In this document: in pieces, positions 18,401 through 27,883 of the stretch
How positions within the stretch are numbered: the first letter of the stretch is position 1
Layout: each line of letters starts with the position of its first letter
DNA from: Listeria rocourtiae FSL F6-920
GTDB lineage: Bacteria > Bacillota > Bacilli > Lactobacillales > Listeriaceae
Direction of reading: 5' to 3'
NCBI RefSeq assembly: GCF_000525975.1
Contig: NZ_AODK01000022.1
Span: forward strand, 1-64,000
Length of the DNA: 64,000 bases
Position numbers and translations under genes: made by a program
Notes under the pieces: model-generated
The model's database searches: none
What the model saw: the letters and a program-made list of their open reading frames with translations, nothing else
Told to the model about the DNA's origin: nothing

Positions 18401-18987
18401 TTGATGGAGCGAATGATGAAGATGTATGGAGTACAGTTGCCGAATCCGGTATGGCACCAGATGCGAAAACAACACTTTATGATGGACGTACAGGTGAACC
18501 ATTCGATAATCGTATTTCTGTCGGTATTATGTACATGATTAAACTTGCCCACATGGTTGATGATAAATTACATGCTCGTTCAACAGGACCTTACTCACTA
18601 GTAACACAACAACCACTAGGCGGTAAAGCACAGTTCGGTGGACAACGTTTCGGAGAGATGGAAGTTTGGGCGCTAGAAGCATATGGTGCCGCTTATACAC
18701 TTCAAGAAATCCTAACGATTAAATCTGATGACGTGGTTGGACGTGTGAAAACATATGAAGCCATTGTTAAAGGAGAAAGCATTCCAGAACCAGGCGTACC
18801 AGAATCCTTCAAGGTATTAATTAAAGAGCTTCAAAGTCTAGGGATGGACGTAAAAATCCTTTCCGCTGACAAAGAAGAAATCGAATTACGCGACCTAGAA
18901 GACGAAGAGTTCGGCGCTCAAAACGACGCTTTCAACATCGTATCTGAACCAGCAAAACCAGCAGGAATCATAGATTCGAATCAATAA
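15430..18987 (+). CDS. rpoB: DNA-directed RNA polymerase subunit beta
   Basis: A 1185-residue beta subunit from TTG 15430, preceded by GAGAGG; Listeria RpoB starts the same way ([15 protein letters not shown]). GTG 15421 lies too close to that site. The rifampicin region from [17 protein letters not shown] (S463 onward) through [13 protein letters not shown] looks wild type. [20 protein letters not shown] and [13 protein letters not shown] are also complete. Together with RpoC and two RpoA (54168) it forms the core enzyme. An unusually long 577-base gap separates it from rpoC. Confidence 0.98.
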   Translation: MSGQLVQYGRHRQRRSFARISEVLELPNLIEIQSKSYQWFLDEGLREMFRDISPIEDFAGNLSLEFIDYNLGDPKYSVEESKNRDANYAAPLRVKLRLINKETGEVKDQEVFMGDFPLMTEMGTFVINGAERVIVSQLVRSPGVYFNGKLDKNGKKGFGSTVIPNRGAWLEYETDAKDVVHVRIDRTRKLPVTVLLRALGFGSDSEILELIGENDYLRNTLEKDNTDNADKALLEIYERLRPGEPPTVENAKSLLVSRFFDPKRYDLANVGRYKINKKVHLKNRLFNQTLAETLVDPETGEIIASKGEILDRRKLDSIIDNLENGVGFRTLRPTDGVMEDSVVVQSIKIYAPNSEEEKIINVIGNAYIDESVKHITPADIISSISYFFNLLHGVGDTDDIDHLGNRRLRSVGELLQNQFRIGLSRMERVVRERMSIQDMSTVTPQQLINIRPVVASIKEFFGSSQLSQFMDQTNPLAELTHKRRLSALGPGGLTRERAGYEVRDVHYSHYGRMCPIETPEGPNIGLINSLSSFAKVNKFGFIETPYRRVDPETNRVTDTIDYLTADEEDNYVVAQANSKLDELGTFTEEEVMARFRSANLAVEKERIDYMDVSPKQVVSVATACIPFLENDDSNRALMGANMQRQAVPLLNPEAPIIGTGMEHVSARDSGAAVVCKHDGLVEHVEAREIWVRRISEVDGKEVSGGIDKYTLRKFVRSNHGTCYNQSPNVAEGDRVTKGEILGNGPSMDSGELALGRNVLVAFMTWDGYNYEDAIIMSERLVKDDVYTSIHIEEFESEARDTKLGPEEMTRDIPNVGEDALRDLDERGVIRVGAEVKDGDLLVGKVTPKGVTELTAEERLLHAIFGEKAREVRDTSLRVPHGGDGIVLDVKIFTREAGDELPPGVNQLVRVYIVQKRKIHEGDKMAGRHGNKGVISRILPEEDMPFMPDGTPVDIMLNPLGVPSRMNIGQVLELHLGMAARYLGIHIATPVFDGANDEDVWSTVAESGMAPDAKTTLYDGRTGEPFDNRISVGIMYMIKLAHMVDDKLHARSTGPYSLVTQQPLGGKAQFGGQRFGEMEVWALEAYGAAYTLQEILTIKSDDVVGRVKTYEAIVKGESIPEPGVPESFKVLIKELQSLGMDVKILSADKEEIELRDLEDEEFGAQNDAFNIVSEPAKPAGIIDSNQ

Positions 18988-19001
18988 TAAGATGCTGAAA
19001 G

Positions 19002-19092
19002 AGCCCGTTAGCTCCGAAAAAAACTGGAGCGGCCGCAGTAAAAAGCCGTACTTGCTTTTTAAGGAGGGCGTGAAGTTTTCGAGGAGCTGGCT
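19002..19092 (+). repeat. Hairpin repeat A, copy 4
   Basis: Same layout as the other copies: AGCTCCGAAAA facing TTTTCGAGGAGCT, with the apex AAAAAGC/GCTTTTT. It starts 15 bases after the rpoB stop. Confidence 0.82.
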
Positions 19093-19127
19093 AAGAAGAA
19101 GGCAGTTTCATTGCATTCAACTGCATA

Positions 19128-19170
19128 TTGAGGTTCTAAAAAAGCACATAACGCTTTTCAAGAACCACAA
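19128..19170 (+). repeat. Hairpin repeat E, copy 1
   Basis: TTGAGGTTCT faces AGAACCACAA (one mismatch) with an inner AAAAGC/GCTTTT stem. It is terminator-like but lacks a T tail. Confidence 0.75.
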
Positions 19171-19190
19171 CAAAGCTGGATTATAATAAG

Positions 19191-19259
19191 ATGCTGAAAA
19201 AGTCCGTTAGGCGGGGTATGGAACAAATGCTCACGCTGTTCGCACTTGTATTGAGGTTC
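19191..19259 (+). repeat. Truncated repeat A fused to repeat D, copy 2
   Basis: GATGCTGAAAAAGTCCGTTA (19191 onward) is the left end of repeat A. It then switches to repeat D (19216-19259), shared with 9601-9645 in inverted orientation. Confidence 0.75.
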
Positions 19260-19293
19260 TAAAGCAGCAAAATACGCTACTTAAGAACCTCAA
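19251..19293 (+). repeat. Hairpin repeat E, copy 2
   Basis: TTGAGGTTCT (19251-19260) pairs perfectly with AGAACCTCAA (19284-19293); an inner AAGCAGC/GCTACTT-like stem lies between. Confidence 0.8.
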
Positions 19294-19343
19294 CAACAAT
19301 GCAAGATGCTAAAAATAGAACATGAATAACAAAAATGTTAGTT

Positions 19344-19541
19344 GGATAGAGAGCGCCGAACCAATTTTTTTGAATGGGTAAGACGCACATTCTGCTTTAG
19401 GCAAATTGAGCGAAAGCGGTTGTATTCAGTGATTGTTGTGGAAGCCGGAAGCGGAGCATGCTTACGTATGTGAGAACCGGAAGTCCGCAAGAATCACTGA
19501 ATGCGAGCGCTTGTCGCCAATTTATATGGAATAGGCTATCC
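19344..19541 (+). repeat. Structured intergenic repeat F, copy 2 (rpoB-rpoC gap)
   Basis: Outer arms GGATAG/CTATCC enclose a 111-nt core at 19408-19518 matching 4930-5040. The core has the conserved GGAAGCCGGAAGCGGAGCAT and CGCTTGTCGCC blocks. The middle stem (ATTCAGTGATT/AATCACTGAAT) has different bases from copy 1 but still pairs. It ends 23 bases before rpoC. The 18988-19564 gap holds only these repeats and the rpoC ribosome-binding site; no gene is seen. Confidence 0.8.
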
Positions 19542-19564
19542 GCTAGAATTTAGGAGGTAGACCA

Positions 19565-22500
19565 GTGTTAGATGTGAAAAATTTTGAGTATATGAAAATA
19601 GGTCTTGCGTCTCCAGATAAAATTCGTTCATGGTCACACGGAGAAGTTAAAAAACCAGAAACAATCAACTATCGTACGCTGAAACCTGAGCGCGATGGGT
19701 TGTTCTGTGAAAGAATCTTCGGACCAATGAAAGACTGGGAATGTTCTTGTGGGAAATACAAACGTGTTCGCTATAAAGGCGTTGTTTGTGACCGTTGTGG
19801 CGTTGAAGTTACGAAGTCCAAAGTTCGTCGTGAGCGTATGGGACACATCGAACTAGCTGCACCTGTAACACATATTTGGTATTTTAAAGGTATTCCGAGC
19901 CGTATGGGACTTGCGCTTGACATGTCACCGCGAGCATTGGAAGAAGTTATCTACTTTGCTTCCTATGTTGTAACAGAACCAGGCGATACACCGCTTGAAA
20001 AGAAACAATTGCTTTCTGAAAAAGAGTATCGCGTTTACCGTGAGAAATATAGCCAATCATTCCAAGCAGGAATGGGTGCAGAAGCAATCAAAAAACTTCT
20101 TGCAGACATTCAGCTTGAAAAGGAAGTTGATGGCTTGAAAGAAGAATTGAAATCGGCACAAGGGCAACGTAGAACTCGCGCAATCCGCCGTTTAGAAGTT
20201 CTAGAAGCGTTTCGCCATTCTGGTAATGATCCAAGTTGGATGGTTCTTGACGTGCTTCCAGTTATCCCTCCAGAAATCCGCCCAATGGTTCAACTTGAAG
20301 GTGGACGTTTTGCGACAAGTGATTTGAATGACCTTTATCGTCGCGTAATTAACCGGAATAATCGTCTGAAACGTTTACTTGATTTAGGTGCGCCTAACAT
20401 CATCGTGCAAAATGAAAAACGGATGCTCCAAGAAGCAGTAGATGCTTTGATTGATAATGGTCGTCGCGGTCGTCCTGTAACAGGGCCAGGTAATCGTCCC
20501 TTGAAATCACTATCTCACATGCTTAAAGGGAAGCAAGGTCGTTTCCGTCAAAACTTGTTAGGTAAACGTGTCGATTATTCTGGTCGTTCCGTTATCGTCG
20601 TAGGTCCGAACCTTAAAATGTATCAATGTGGGCTTCCAAAAGAGATGGCTCTCGAACTATTCAAGCCTTTCGTTATGAAAGAATTGGTTGGTCGTGGTCT
20701 TGCTCATAACATTAAGAGTGCAAAACGCAAAATCGAACGTTCTTCTCCTGAAATTTGGGATGTATTAGAAGAAGTTATTCGTGAGCATCCTGTGCTACTT
20801 AACCGTGCCCCTACTTTGCATAGACTAGGTATCCAAGCTTTCGAACCCACACTTGTTGAAGGACGTGCAATTCGTCTGCATCCACTAGTATGTACAGCTT
20901 ATAACGCCGATTTTGATGGTGACCAAATGGCTGTCCATGTTCCACTATCTGCGGAAGCACAAGCAGAAGCGCGTATTCTAATGCTTGCTGCTCAAAACAT
21001 TTTGAATCCGAAAGATGGTAAACCAGTTGTAACACCTTCTCAAGATATGGTACTAGGTAACTACTACTTAACGCTTGAACGTGAAGGTACAGTTGGTGAA
21101 GGTACAGTATTCACAGATATTAATGAAGCGCAATTAGCATACCAAAACGGTTATGTTCATTTGCACTCACGTATTGCGGTTGTTGCGGGCTCGATTGACA
21201 ACGAAAGATTTACTGACGAACAGCGTAAGCAATTACTAATCACAACAGTTGGTAAGCTGATTTTTAATACAATTTTGCCGACTACATTCCCATATATTAA
21301 CGAACCTACAAATTATAATCTAGAAGTTGAAACACCTAAGAAATATTTTGTAGATACAGGCGTTGATGTGAAAAAACATATTCAAGAACAAGAAATTGTC
21401 GACCCATTCAAGAAAAAAAATCTTAGGAAACATCATCGCGGAAGTATTCAAAAAGTTCCATATCACAGAAACATCTCGCATGCTTGACCGCATGAAAGAT
21501 TTAGGTTTCAAAATCTCTACAAAGGCTGGTATGACAGTTGGTATCGCCGACATTTTGACGCTTGAAGAAAAGCATGACATTCTTGATGAAGCGCATGATA
21601 AAGTAGAGAAAATAACGAAAACATTCCGTCGTGGTCTGATTACAGATGACGAAAGATATGAACGTGTTATCGGTGTTTGGAATGAAGCGAAAGATGTTAT
21701 TCAAGGAAAACTAATCTTGAGTTTGGATCGCTTAAATCCAATTTTCATGATGCAAGATTCCGGAGCTCGTGGTAATATTTCCAACTTTACACAGCTTGCG
21801 GGAATGCGTGGTCTGATGGCTGATCCATCTGGACGTATCGTAGAACTTCCAATCACATCGAATTTCCGTGAAGGTTTGACAGTCTTGGAATACTTTATCT
21901 CGACGCATGGTGCGCGTAAAGGACTTACTGATACAGCCCTTAAAACAGCCGATTCAGGGTATCTTACTCGTCGTCTCGTTGATGTGGCGCAAGATGTTAT
22001 CATTCGTGAATACGATTGTGGCACTGACCGTGGTCTTGAAATCCAAGCTATCCGTGAAGGTACAGAAATCATCGAAGCATTGGAAGAACGTTTGGAAGGT
22101 CGCTATGCTCGTAAATCAATTAGACATCCAGAAACTGGCGAAGTTATCGTTGCTGAAAATGATTTGATAACAGAAGAGAAATCGCGCCGTGTGGTAGAAG
22201 CTGGAATTGAGCAAGTAACAATCCGTTCCGCGTTCACATGTAATACAAAACACGGAGTATGTAAAAAATGTTACGGTAAGAACTTGGCAACAGGAACAGA
22301 AGTCGAAGTTGGGGAAGCAGTTGGTATTATCGCTGCACAATCTATCGGGGAACCAGGTACACAGCTTACTATGCGTACGTTCCATACAGGTGGGGTAGCC
22401 GGAGATGATATCACGCAAGGTCTTCCACGTATCCAAGAGATTTTTGAGGCACGTAATCCTAAAGGTCAAGCGATTATTACCGAAGTTGAAGGTGAAGTTG

Positions 22501-23180
22501 TTTCTATTGAAGAGGCACGCGATCGTCAACAAGAAATCGTGATACAAGGTAAAGATGAGGACCGTCGCAGCTACAGTATTCCTTATACTGCGCGCCTTCG
22601 TGTCAAAGTTGGAGACATTGTTGATCGTGGAGAAGCGTTGACAGAAGGTTCAATCGATCCGAAAGCGTTGATTCGTGTTCGTGACGTTCTCTCCGTACAA
22701 GAATACCTACTTGCTGAGGTACAAAAAGTTTACCGGATGCAAGGGGTTGAAATCGGCGATAAACACGTTGAGGTTATGGTTCGTCAAATGCTACGTAAAA
22801 TCCGCGTGATGGATACTGGTGATACAAACATCTTACCAGGTACATTAATGGATGTGCATACATTTACTGAGTCAAACCGTGACGCATTACTTGCCGGTAA
22901 ACAACCAGCGACTGGACGCCCAGTATTGCTAGGTATTACAAAAGCATCCCTTGAAACAGACTCCTTCTTGTCTGCTGCATCATTCCAAGAAACGACACGA
23001 GTTCTTACAGATGCAGCAATCAAAGGTAAAACCGATGAACTACTCGGCTTAAAAGAAAATGTTATCCTAGGTAAACTGATTCCAGCCGGTACAGGTATTC
23101 ACCACTACCGCAAACTGAAATCATCCGTACTAGGAAAAGAACAAGAAGTTGCCGAACTAGAAGAATCGAAACACTTATAA
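19565..23180 (+). CDS. rpoC: DNA-directed RNA polymerase subunit beta' (frameshifted in this sequence)
   Basis: The largest RNA polymerase subunit, starting at GTG 19565 after TAGGAGG. The N-terminal zinc cluster is CSCGKYKR and CDRCGVEV; the catalytic NADFDGDQM is at residues 447-455. The C-terminal half has the trigger-loop region and the zinc-binding [16 protein letters not shown] run of eight A at 21413-21420 breaks the frame after VDPFKKK; with seven A it continues [17 protein letters not shown]. The joined length of ~1204 residues is normal. The subunit is essential, so a true break is not credible and the extra A is almost certainly an error. Confidence 0.96.
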
Positions 23181-23192
23181 ACAAGATGCTGA

Positions 23193-23290
23193 GCGCGCCC
23201 GTTCAGACCTGAAAGGGCTTGGAGCCTCCGGAATAAAAATCCTTTTTTGATTTTTGTGTAGTGAGGTGAAAGTACCGAAGGACTGGCGCG
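23193..23290 (+). repeat. Hairpin repeat A, copy 5
   Basis: 98 bp. Basal arms CGCGCC/GGCGCG; apex AAAAATC/GATTTTT. It begins 12 bases after the rpoC stop, preceded by the shared GATGCTGAG. Confidence 0.85.
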
Positions 23291-23316
23291 AGAAGCTCGA
23301 TAAAACAAGATGCTGA

Positions 23317-23413
23317 GCATGCCCGTCAGGCCTGAAAAAGTTTGGAGCCGCCGAAGTAAAAGTCCTCTTTTGACTTTTTCGTAGGGGGCGAAAACTTCGA
23401 AGGACTGGCCTGC
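23317..23413 (+). repeat. Hairpin repeat A, copy 6
   Basis: 97 bp. Arms GCATGCC/GGCCTGC (one mismatch), AAGTTT/AAACTT and apex AAAAGTC/GACTTTT. Tandem with copy 5, separated by a spacer containing AAGCTCGATA, which also follows copy 6. Confidence 0.85.
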
Positions 23414-23435
23414 GAAGCTCGATATAGAATACCAA

Positions 23436-23480
23436 GAGACACCTGCGATTTATCCATTATTTCGCAGGTGTCTTTTTACT
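23436..23480 (+). terminator. Terminator of rpoBC
   Basis: AGACACCTGCGA pairs with TCGCAGGTGTCT, followed by TTTTTACT. Confidence 0.9.
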
Positions 23481-23540
23481 CTATTCTCCCATTTTAAAGT
23501 ATCAATAAGACTATTGGAAATTTGTCAAGCTCCACTATGT

Positions 23541-23568
23541 TTGACTTCGCTATACTCAGCTTTTTAAT
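23541..23568 (+). promoter_or_regulatory. Candidate promoter of the exporter gene
   Basis: TTGACT (23541-23546), a 16-base spacer and TTTAAT (23563-23568). Confidence 0.4.
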
Positions 23569-23620
23569 TTCTACTACATAGTGTAAAATAAAAAAACGAT
23601 AGGAAGAAGAGGTGAAAACG

Positions 23621-24607
23621 TTGAAAATTGGACTACGCACAGTAAAAACAGCTGTTGGCGCAACGCTTGCGATTCTTATCGCCGAGTGGTGGGGCCTTGA
23701 GTATGCAGTTTCAGCAGGCTTAATCACAGTTCTAAGCATTCAAAACACAAAAAAAGGATCGATACAACTCGCGCTACAACGGGTCTACTCAACGATTATC
23801 GCCCTAACAATATCTGCGATTTTCTTCATGCTGCTAGGTTTCAACGCGATTGCATTCGGCTTTTACTTACTCGTTTTCATCTCAATAGCAGCACGTCTTA
23901 AAGTAACAGATGGCATTGTTGTAAGTTCGGTACTTGTGACGCATATCTTAGTTGAGCAATCGCTCTCGCTATTCTGGTTTACAAATGAGATGCTACTCAT
24001 GGCGATCGGTGCAGGAATTGGCATATTGTTGAACTTATACATGCCTAAAATGGACAGCGAAATGAAGCAACAACGACAAAAAATTGAGTCCGTAATGCGT
24101 CAAATTTTCTTTTGTTTTGCACAGGATTTGAAACGAGAACCACTTTATTTGGATGAAAAAAAGCTGATTAAGCAGTTGGCGCAGTATTTAACAGAAGCTA
24201 ATGAACAGTCACGTCGCCATTTGGATAATCAGCTATTTGCGGATTCGCGATATTATATTAAATATATCGATATGCGGACAGTACAATTGCGCGTGATGAG
24301 GCAGATGAGTCAGTCGGTACGTGAAATTAGTATTTTGACGGAGCATGCAGAAAAAATGGCTAGCTTGGTTGAGAAAACCGCACTATCACTCTCAGAGCAG
24401 AATCCAGCGGAGGATCTGGTCGCAGATGTGAATCAGATACTTACTGATTTTCGTGAAAGTGAGTTACCAAAGACGAGAGAAGAGTTTGAAGGGCGAGCAC
24501 TGTTGTTCCAATTTCTCAATGACTTGCGCTATTTATTAGAGTTGAAACGCGATTTTACGAAACAGTTTAGAGAAGAGAAAGAATTTTTAAAGATTAGTGC
24601 CGATTGA
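23621..24607 (+). CDS. Aromatic acid exporter family protein (YqjA/FUSC-like)
   Basis: About 328 residues. The N-terminal ~140 residues hold four or five hydrophobic helices and begin LKIGLRTVKTAVGATLAI, the start typical of the ArAE_1 (DUF939) family. The C-terminal ~180 residues are a soluble helical domain (from KMDSEMKQQRQKIESVMRQI) as in the ArAE C-terminal family. The substrate is unknown; relatives are annotated as aromatic acid or general efflux proteins. I choose TTG 23621 with AGAGGTG upstream; GTG 23612 would add three residues. It is followed by a separate promoter for the penicillin-binding protein. Confidence 0.8.
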   Translation: MKIGLRTVKTAVGATLAILIAEWWGLEYAVSAGLITVLSIQNTKKGSIQLALQRVYSTIIALTISAIFFMLLGFNAIAFGFYLLVFISIAARLKVTDGIVVSSVLVTHILVEQSLSLFWFTNEMLLMAIGAGIGILLNLYMPKMDSEMKQQRQKIESVMRQIFFCFAQDLKREPLYLDEKKLIKQLAQYLTEANEQSRRHLDNQLFADSRYYIKYIDMRTVQLRVMRQMSQSVREISILTEHAEKMASLVEKTALSLSEQNPAEDLVADVNQILTDFRESELPKTREEFEGRALLFQFLNDLRYLLELKRDFTKQFREEKEFLKISAD

Positions 24608-24616
24608 GCAATCCTT

Positions 24617-24625
24617 TGCTATAAT
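24617..24625 (+). promoter_or_regulatory. Candidate extended -10 promoter of the PBP gene
   Basis: TGCTATAAT, 41 bases upstream of the start and overlapping the end of the preceding gap. The -35 is weak. Confidence 0.5.
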
Positions 24626-24665
24626 AAAGAAGCAGTCAAAACAAGCTACAAATGGAGGGAACAAG

Positions 24666-26696
24666 GTGCGTAGACAAAAAAAGAGTAATAAGAAAGTAGT
24701 CTGGATAAGTCTCATCGTTGTTTTAGTGCTTGCTATTGGAGGGGCCGCGACTTACTATTTCATGAATAGCAGTGCGAAGAATGAGAAAATGGCAAACGAA
24801 GCTGCGGAGAATTTTACAACAAATATAAAAAAGCAGAATTTCGCAAAACTCTCGGATGATGTGACGAAGGAATCATTGAAAACGAGTGGTTTTACGGCGC
24901 AGGAAATGGAAGCGAAATATAAAACAGTTTACACAGGTATCGACGCGCGCGACATCAAGGTTTCTGACCTGAAAGTGGAGCATGACGATGCAAAAAATAA
25001 TTATAAATTGACGTATAGTTTGGAAATGACGACGACGCTGGGCGAGATGGCGAAGCAGAAATATAGTGCTACGATTTCAAGTGAGGATGATAATTGGAAA
25101 ATAGAATGGCAACCGAATTTAATTTTTCCAGGAATGGTGAAATCGGATAAAGTACGCTTGACGACAGATGAGGCTAAGCGTGGTCAGATTCAAGACGTGA
25201 ATGGTAAAGGGCTCGCGATTAACAAAAATGTCAGCGAGGTCGGAATTGTTCCCAATGATCTTGGCGAAGGTGATGCCAAAGCAAAAAATTTGGAAGCGAT
25301 TAGTAAAAAATTCGATATTCCTGTTGCTGATTTAGAAAAGAAGCTATCACAAAGCTGGGTACATCCGGATACGTTTGTGCCAATCAAGGTCCTAACAACA
25401 GGATCTCCTGTACAAATGACTGGTGTGAGCTACGCCACGATTGAATCGCGTTATTATCCGCTAAGCCAAGCAGCTGCACACTTGATTGGCTATGTTGGTG
25501 AAGTGAGCGCCGAAGATATCGAGAAGAATAAATTACTAAACGCTGGCGATATAATCGGAAAAGCTGGCTTGGAGCGTTATTATGACAAGGCTTTGCGTGG
25601 CGTTAATGGTGGGCGCATCTTGATTGTAAATGATGAAACAAAAGAGGAGACTGTTCTGCAACAAAATGAGAAAAAAGATGGCGACACGATTAAATTGACA
25701 ATCGATAGCCAGATTCAGCAAAATGCTTTTAACGCGCTAAAAGGTGAGGTTGGTTCGGCGACAGTAATCAATCCTACAAATGGTAATCTCGCGGCGCTTG
25801 TGAGCTCTCCATCCTATGATACGAATCAGATGGTAGCAGGAATTTCAAGTGCAGACTACAAAAAATACACTGACGATAAAAAACTGCCATTCCTAGCTCG
25901 TTATGCTACACGCTATGCACCGGGGTCAACTTTTAAAACAATTACAGCAGCGGTAGGGCTTGAAAATGGAACGACAAAACCCGACAAAGTACGCGAAATT
26001 TCTGGTTTACAGTGGCAAAAAGACAAATCGTGGGGTAAATATTTCGTGACGCGCGTCCATGATGTCCCAAAAGTGAACATGGTTGATGCACTAGTGAATT
26101 CCGATAATATTTATTTTGCACAAGAAGGATTGGCAATGGGCGAAGCTAAATTCCAAGACGGCTTGAAAAAATTCGATTTTGGTGAAGAATTTGATTTACC
26201 ATTTAACATGGAGCCAGCACAAATTTCCAACGATGGGATTAAATCGGATATTTTGCTTGCTGATACGGCTTATGGTCAAGGCGAATTATTGATGTCACCT
26301 ATCCAACAAGCAGTAGCGTACACACCATTCGCTAATAATGGGAAGATGGTCTATCCGAAATTGAACACAGCAGAAGAGGCGAAAGCGGCAAAAGAACCGA
26401 TGAGTGCAGAAACAGCGAACACTGTCAAAGTAGCTCTCGTACAAGCTGTTTCCAAACCAGAAGGAACAGCTCATAAACTCCAAATCGCGGGGCACAATAT
26501 TGCCGCAAAAACCGGAACTGCCGAATTAAAACAAAAACAAGGCGAAAGTGGTCTTGAAAATGGATTCTTATTAGCATTTGATAGTGATCAGCCAAATTAC
26601 CTCATGTTAGCTATGATTGAGGATGTGAACGGTCGTGGTGGTAGTGGGCTTGTAATTGATAAGATGAAGCCTGTTATTGAATCGTTTTATAAGTAA
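24666..26696 (+). CDS. Class B penicillin-binding protein with MecA_N-type domain (PBP2a/PBP3-like)
   Basis: A 676-residue peptidoglycan transpeptidase. It has an N-terminal signal anchor (about 10-32), an NTF2-like MecA_N domain (about 35-150), a PBP dimerisation domain and a C-terminal transpeptidase domain. The active-site motifs are STFK (S421), SDN (479-481) and KTGTAE (K615). This architecture is shared by MecA, PBP5fm and Listeria Lmo0441 (PBPB3), which contribute to intrinsic cephalosporin tolerance; that role is inferred here. Start GTG 24666 has GGAGGG upstream. It ends at its own terminator and is a monocistron between rpoC and the str operon. Confidence 0.93.
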   Translation: MRRQKKSNKKVVWISLIVVLVLAIGGAATYYFMNSSAKNEKMANEAAENFTTNIKKQNFAKLSDDVTKESLKTSGFTAQEMEAKYKTVYTGIDARDIKVSDLKVEHDDAKNNYKLTYSLEMTTTLGEMAKQKYSATISSEDDNWKIEWQPNLIFPGMVKSDKVRLTTDEAKRGQIQDVNGKGLAINKNVSEVGIVPNDLGEGDAKAKNLEAISKKFDIPVADLEKKLSQSWVHPDTFVPIKVLTTGSPVQMTGVSYATIESRYYPLSQAAAHLIGYVGEVSAEDIEKNKLLNAGDIIGKAGLERYYDKALRGVNGGRILIVNDETKEETVLQQNEKKDGDTIKLTIDSQIQQNAFNALKGEVGSATVINPTNGNLAALVSSPSYDTNQMVAGISSADYKKYTDDKKLPFLARYATRYAPGSTFKTITAAVGLENGTTKPDKVREISGLQWQKDKSWGKYFVTRVHDVPKVNMVDALVNSDNIYFAQEGLAMGEAKFQDGLKKFDFGEEFDLPFNMEPAQISNDGIKSDILLADTAYGQGELLMSPIQQAVAYTPFANNGKMVYPKLNTAEEAKAAKEPMSAETANTVKVALVQAVSKPEGTAHKLQIAGHNIAAKTGTAELKQKQGESGLENGFLLAFDSDQPNYLMLAMIEDVNGRGGSGLVIDKMKPVIESFYK

Positions 26697-26702
26697 ATGG
26701 GA

Positions 26703-26742
26703 AAGCTTGAGAGGTCTGTATGACTTTTCAGGCTTTTTTGTG
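26703..26742 (+). terminator. Terminator of the PBP gene
   Basis: AGCTTGAGAGGTC pairs with GACTTTTCAGGCT (G-U pairs), followed by TTTTTT. Confidence 0.85.
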
Positions 26743-26749
26743 TAATCAC

Positions 26750-26778
26750 TTTACTTTCTGTTTGAAGCAAGGTATAAT
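26750..26778 (+). promoter_or_regulatory. Promoter of the C26 hydrolase gene
   Basis: TTTACT (26750-26755), a 17-base spacer and a perfect TATAAT (26773-26778). Confidence 0.65.
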
Positions 26779-26832
26779 GGAAAAAATTAATTCCGAGTAA
26801 AAAGATGTGAATTTGAAAAGGGGGCAAAGTTG

Positions 26833-27612
26833 ATGACTGCAATCATTGGCATTTCGGCGGCACAGTTAACGGTTCAAGTTTCAAATACGATTTCACGCAA
26901 TGGTACTTATGTTGGTGGAGATTATGTATCGGTTGTGGCAGATAATGGTGCCGCACCGCTAGTCATTCCCGTCACAGATAAACGTTTTGTGAAGACTTTT
27001 GTAGACCAACTGGATGGACTTATTCTGTCTGGTGGACAAGACATCTCCCCCAAATTTTATGGTGCAGAGCCAGAGGCAGAACTTGGTGTTACATGCGAGA
27101 AACGAGACTCTTTCGAACTGGCCCTCCTTAAAGAAACTTTAGCGCAAAAGAAACCAATACTCGCGATTTGTCGAGGTGCTCAATTACTAAATGTTGCGCT
27201 TGGGGGAACATTGTATCAAGACACAAGCTGTATTGAAAATGCAAATTTACCACATATGCAACAAGAACAAGCTACTCAAGTAACGCATACTGTCAAATTT
27301 GAAAAGTTATCCCGACTTCATAGTATTTTCGGAAATTCAACACATGTAAATTCATTCCATCACCAGGCTATAGAAAATCTCGGAACCGGCTTGAAAATAA
27401 CTGCAATCGCACCGGATGGAGTTGTAGAAGCTATCGAAAAACAAGGAGTTCCATTTGTTGTAGGTGTCCAATGGCATCCAGAACTAATCGCGAATGAGGA
27501 GGCATCCATGAACCGGCTTTTTCAGGAATTCGTAAGAAACGCTGAACTTGGCTCGTTAAAACAGTTATACAATCTACCATTTAACTTTAAAAAAAGTGTT
27601 CTAGCTCGCTGA
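26833..27612 (+). CDS. Gamma-glutamyl-gamma-aminobutyrate hydrolase family protein (peptidase C26)
   Basis: A 259-residue class I glutamine amidotransferase-like hydrolase. The nucleophile elbow is AICRGAQ (C113); the catalytic His and Glu are in QWHPEL (H215). The family includes PuuD, which cleaves gamma-glutamyl-GABA, and gamma-glutamyl peptidases; the substrate is unknown here. Start ATG 26833 has GGGGGC upstream. It has its own promoter and terminator. No polyamine genes are adjacent, though a diamine-acetyltransferase-like gene lies at 4125. Confidence 0.9.
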   Translation: MTAIIGISAAQLTVQVSNTISRNGTYVGGDYVSVVADNGAAPLVIPVTDKRFVKTFVDQLDGLILSGGQDISPKFYGAEPEAELGVTCEKRDSFELALLKETLAQKKPILAICRGAQLLNVALGGTLYQDTSCIENANLPHMQQEQATQVTHTVKFEKLSRLHSIFGNSTHVNSFHHQAIENLGTGLKITAIAPDGVVEAIEKQGVPFVVGVQWHPELIANEEASMNRLFQEFVRNAELGSLKQLYNLPFNFKKSVLAR

Positions 27613-27634
27613 TGGTATTAAATAAATAATCACG

Positions 27635-27687
27635 AAAGATGCTTGAAGGCGTTGATGTAATCGACTGTTTCTAAGTATCTTTTTTTG
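27635..27687 (+). terminator. Terminator of the C26 hydrolase gene
   Basis: AAAGATGCTT pairs with AAGTATCTTT across a ~28-base loop, followed by a T tract. Confidence 0.75.
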
Positions 27688-27710
27688 TGGAAGAAATGTG
27701 GTCGAAATCC

Positions 27711-27740
27711 TTGACAATTCCCTACTAAGAATGGTACTAT
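27711..27740 (+). promoter_or_regulatory. Promoter of the str operon (rpsL)
   Basis: A perfect TTGACA (27711-27716), an 18-base spacer and TACTAT (27735-27740). The ~140-base leader holds a CCTC/GAGG hairpin and a GCTGTTG/CTATCAGC hairpin that may have regulatory roles. Confidence 0.75.
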
Positions 27741-27883
27741 ATCCAAGGTGCCTCTTCCTTCGTGACGAGGTATAGAAAATAGAAGCTGTTGTTAGGAATT
27801 CCCTATCAGCAATTTTATTTTAAAGAAAAAATGAACCACCTGGATGTGTGGCTCTAGAAATATCGGAAGGAGGAAACCAAAAA

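Noticed and set aside
18988-19564. A gene in the rpoB-rpoC gap
   Set aside because: A 64-codon frame at 18992 covers repeats A and E and has no homology that I can see. The gap is repeat sequence.
21413-21420. Programmed frameshifting or split rpoC
   Set aside because: The same +1 homopolymer pattern occurs in six other unrelated genes, and no slippery-site plus pseudoknot signature is evident. Sequence error is simpler.
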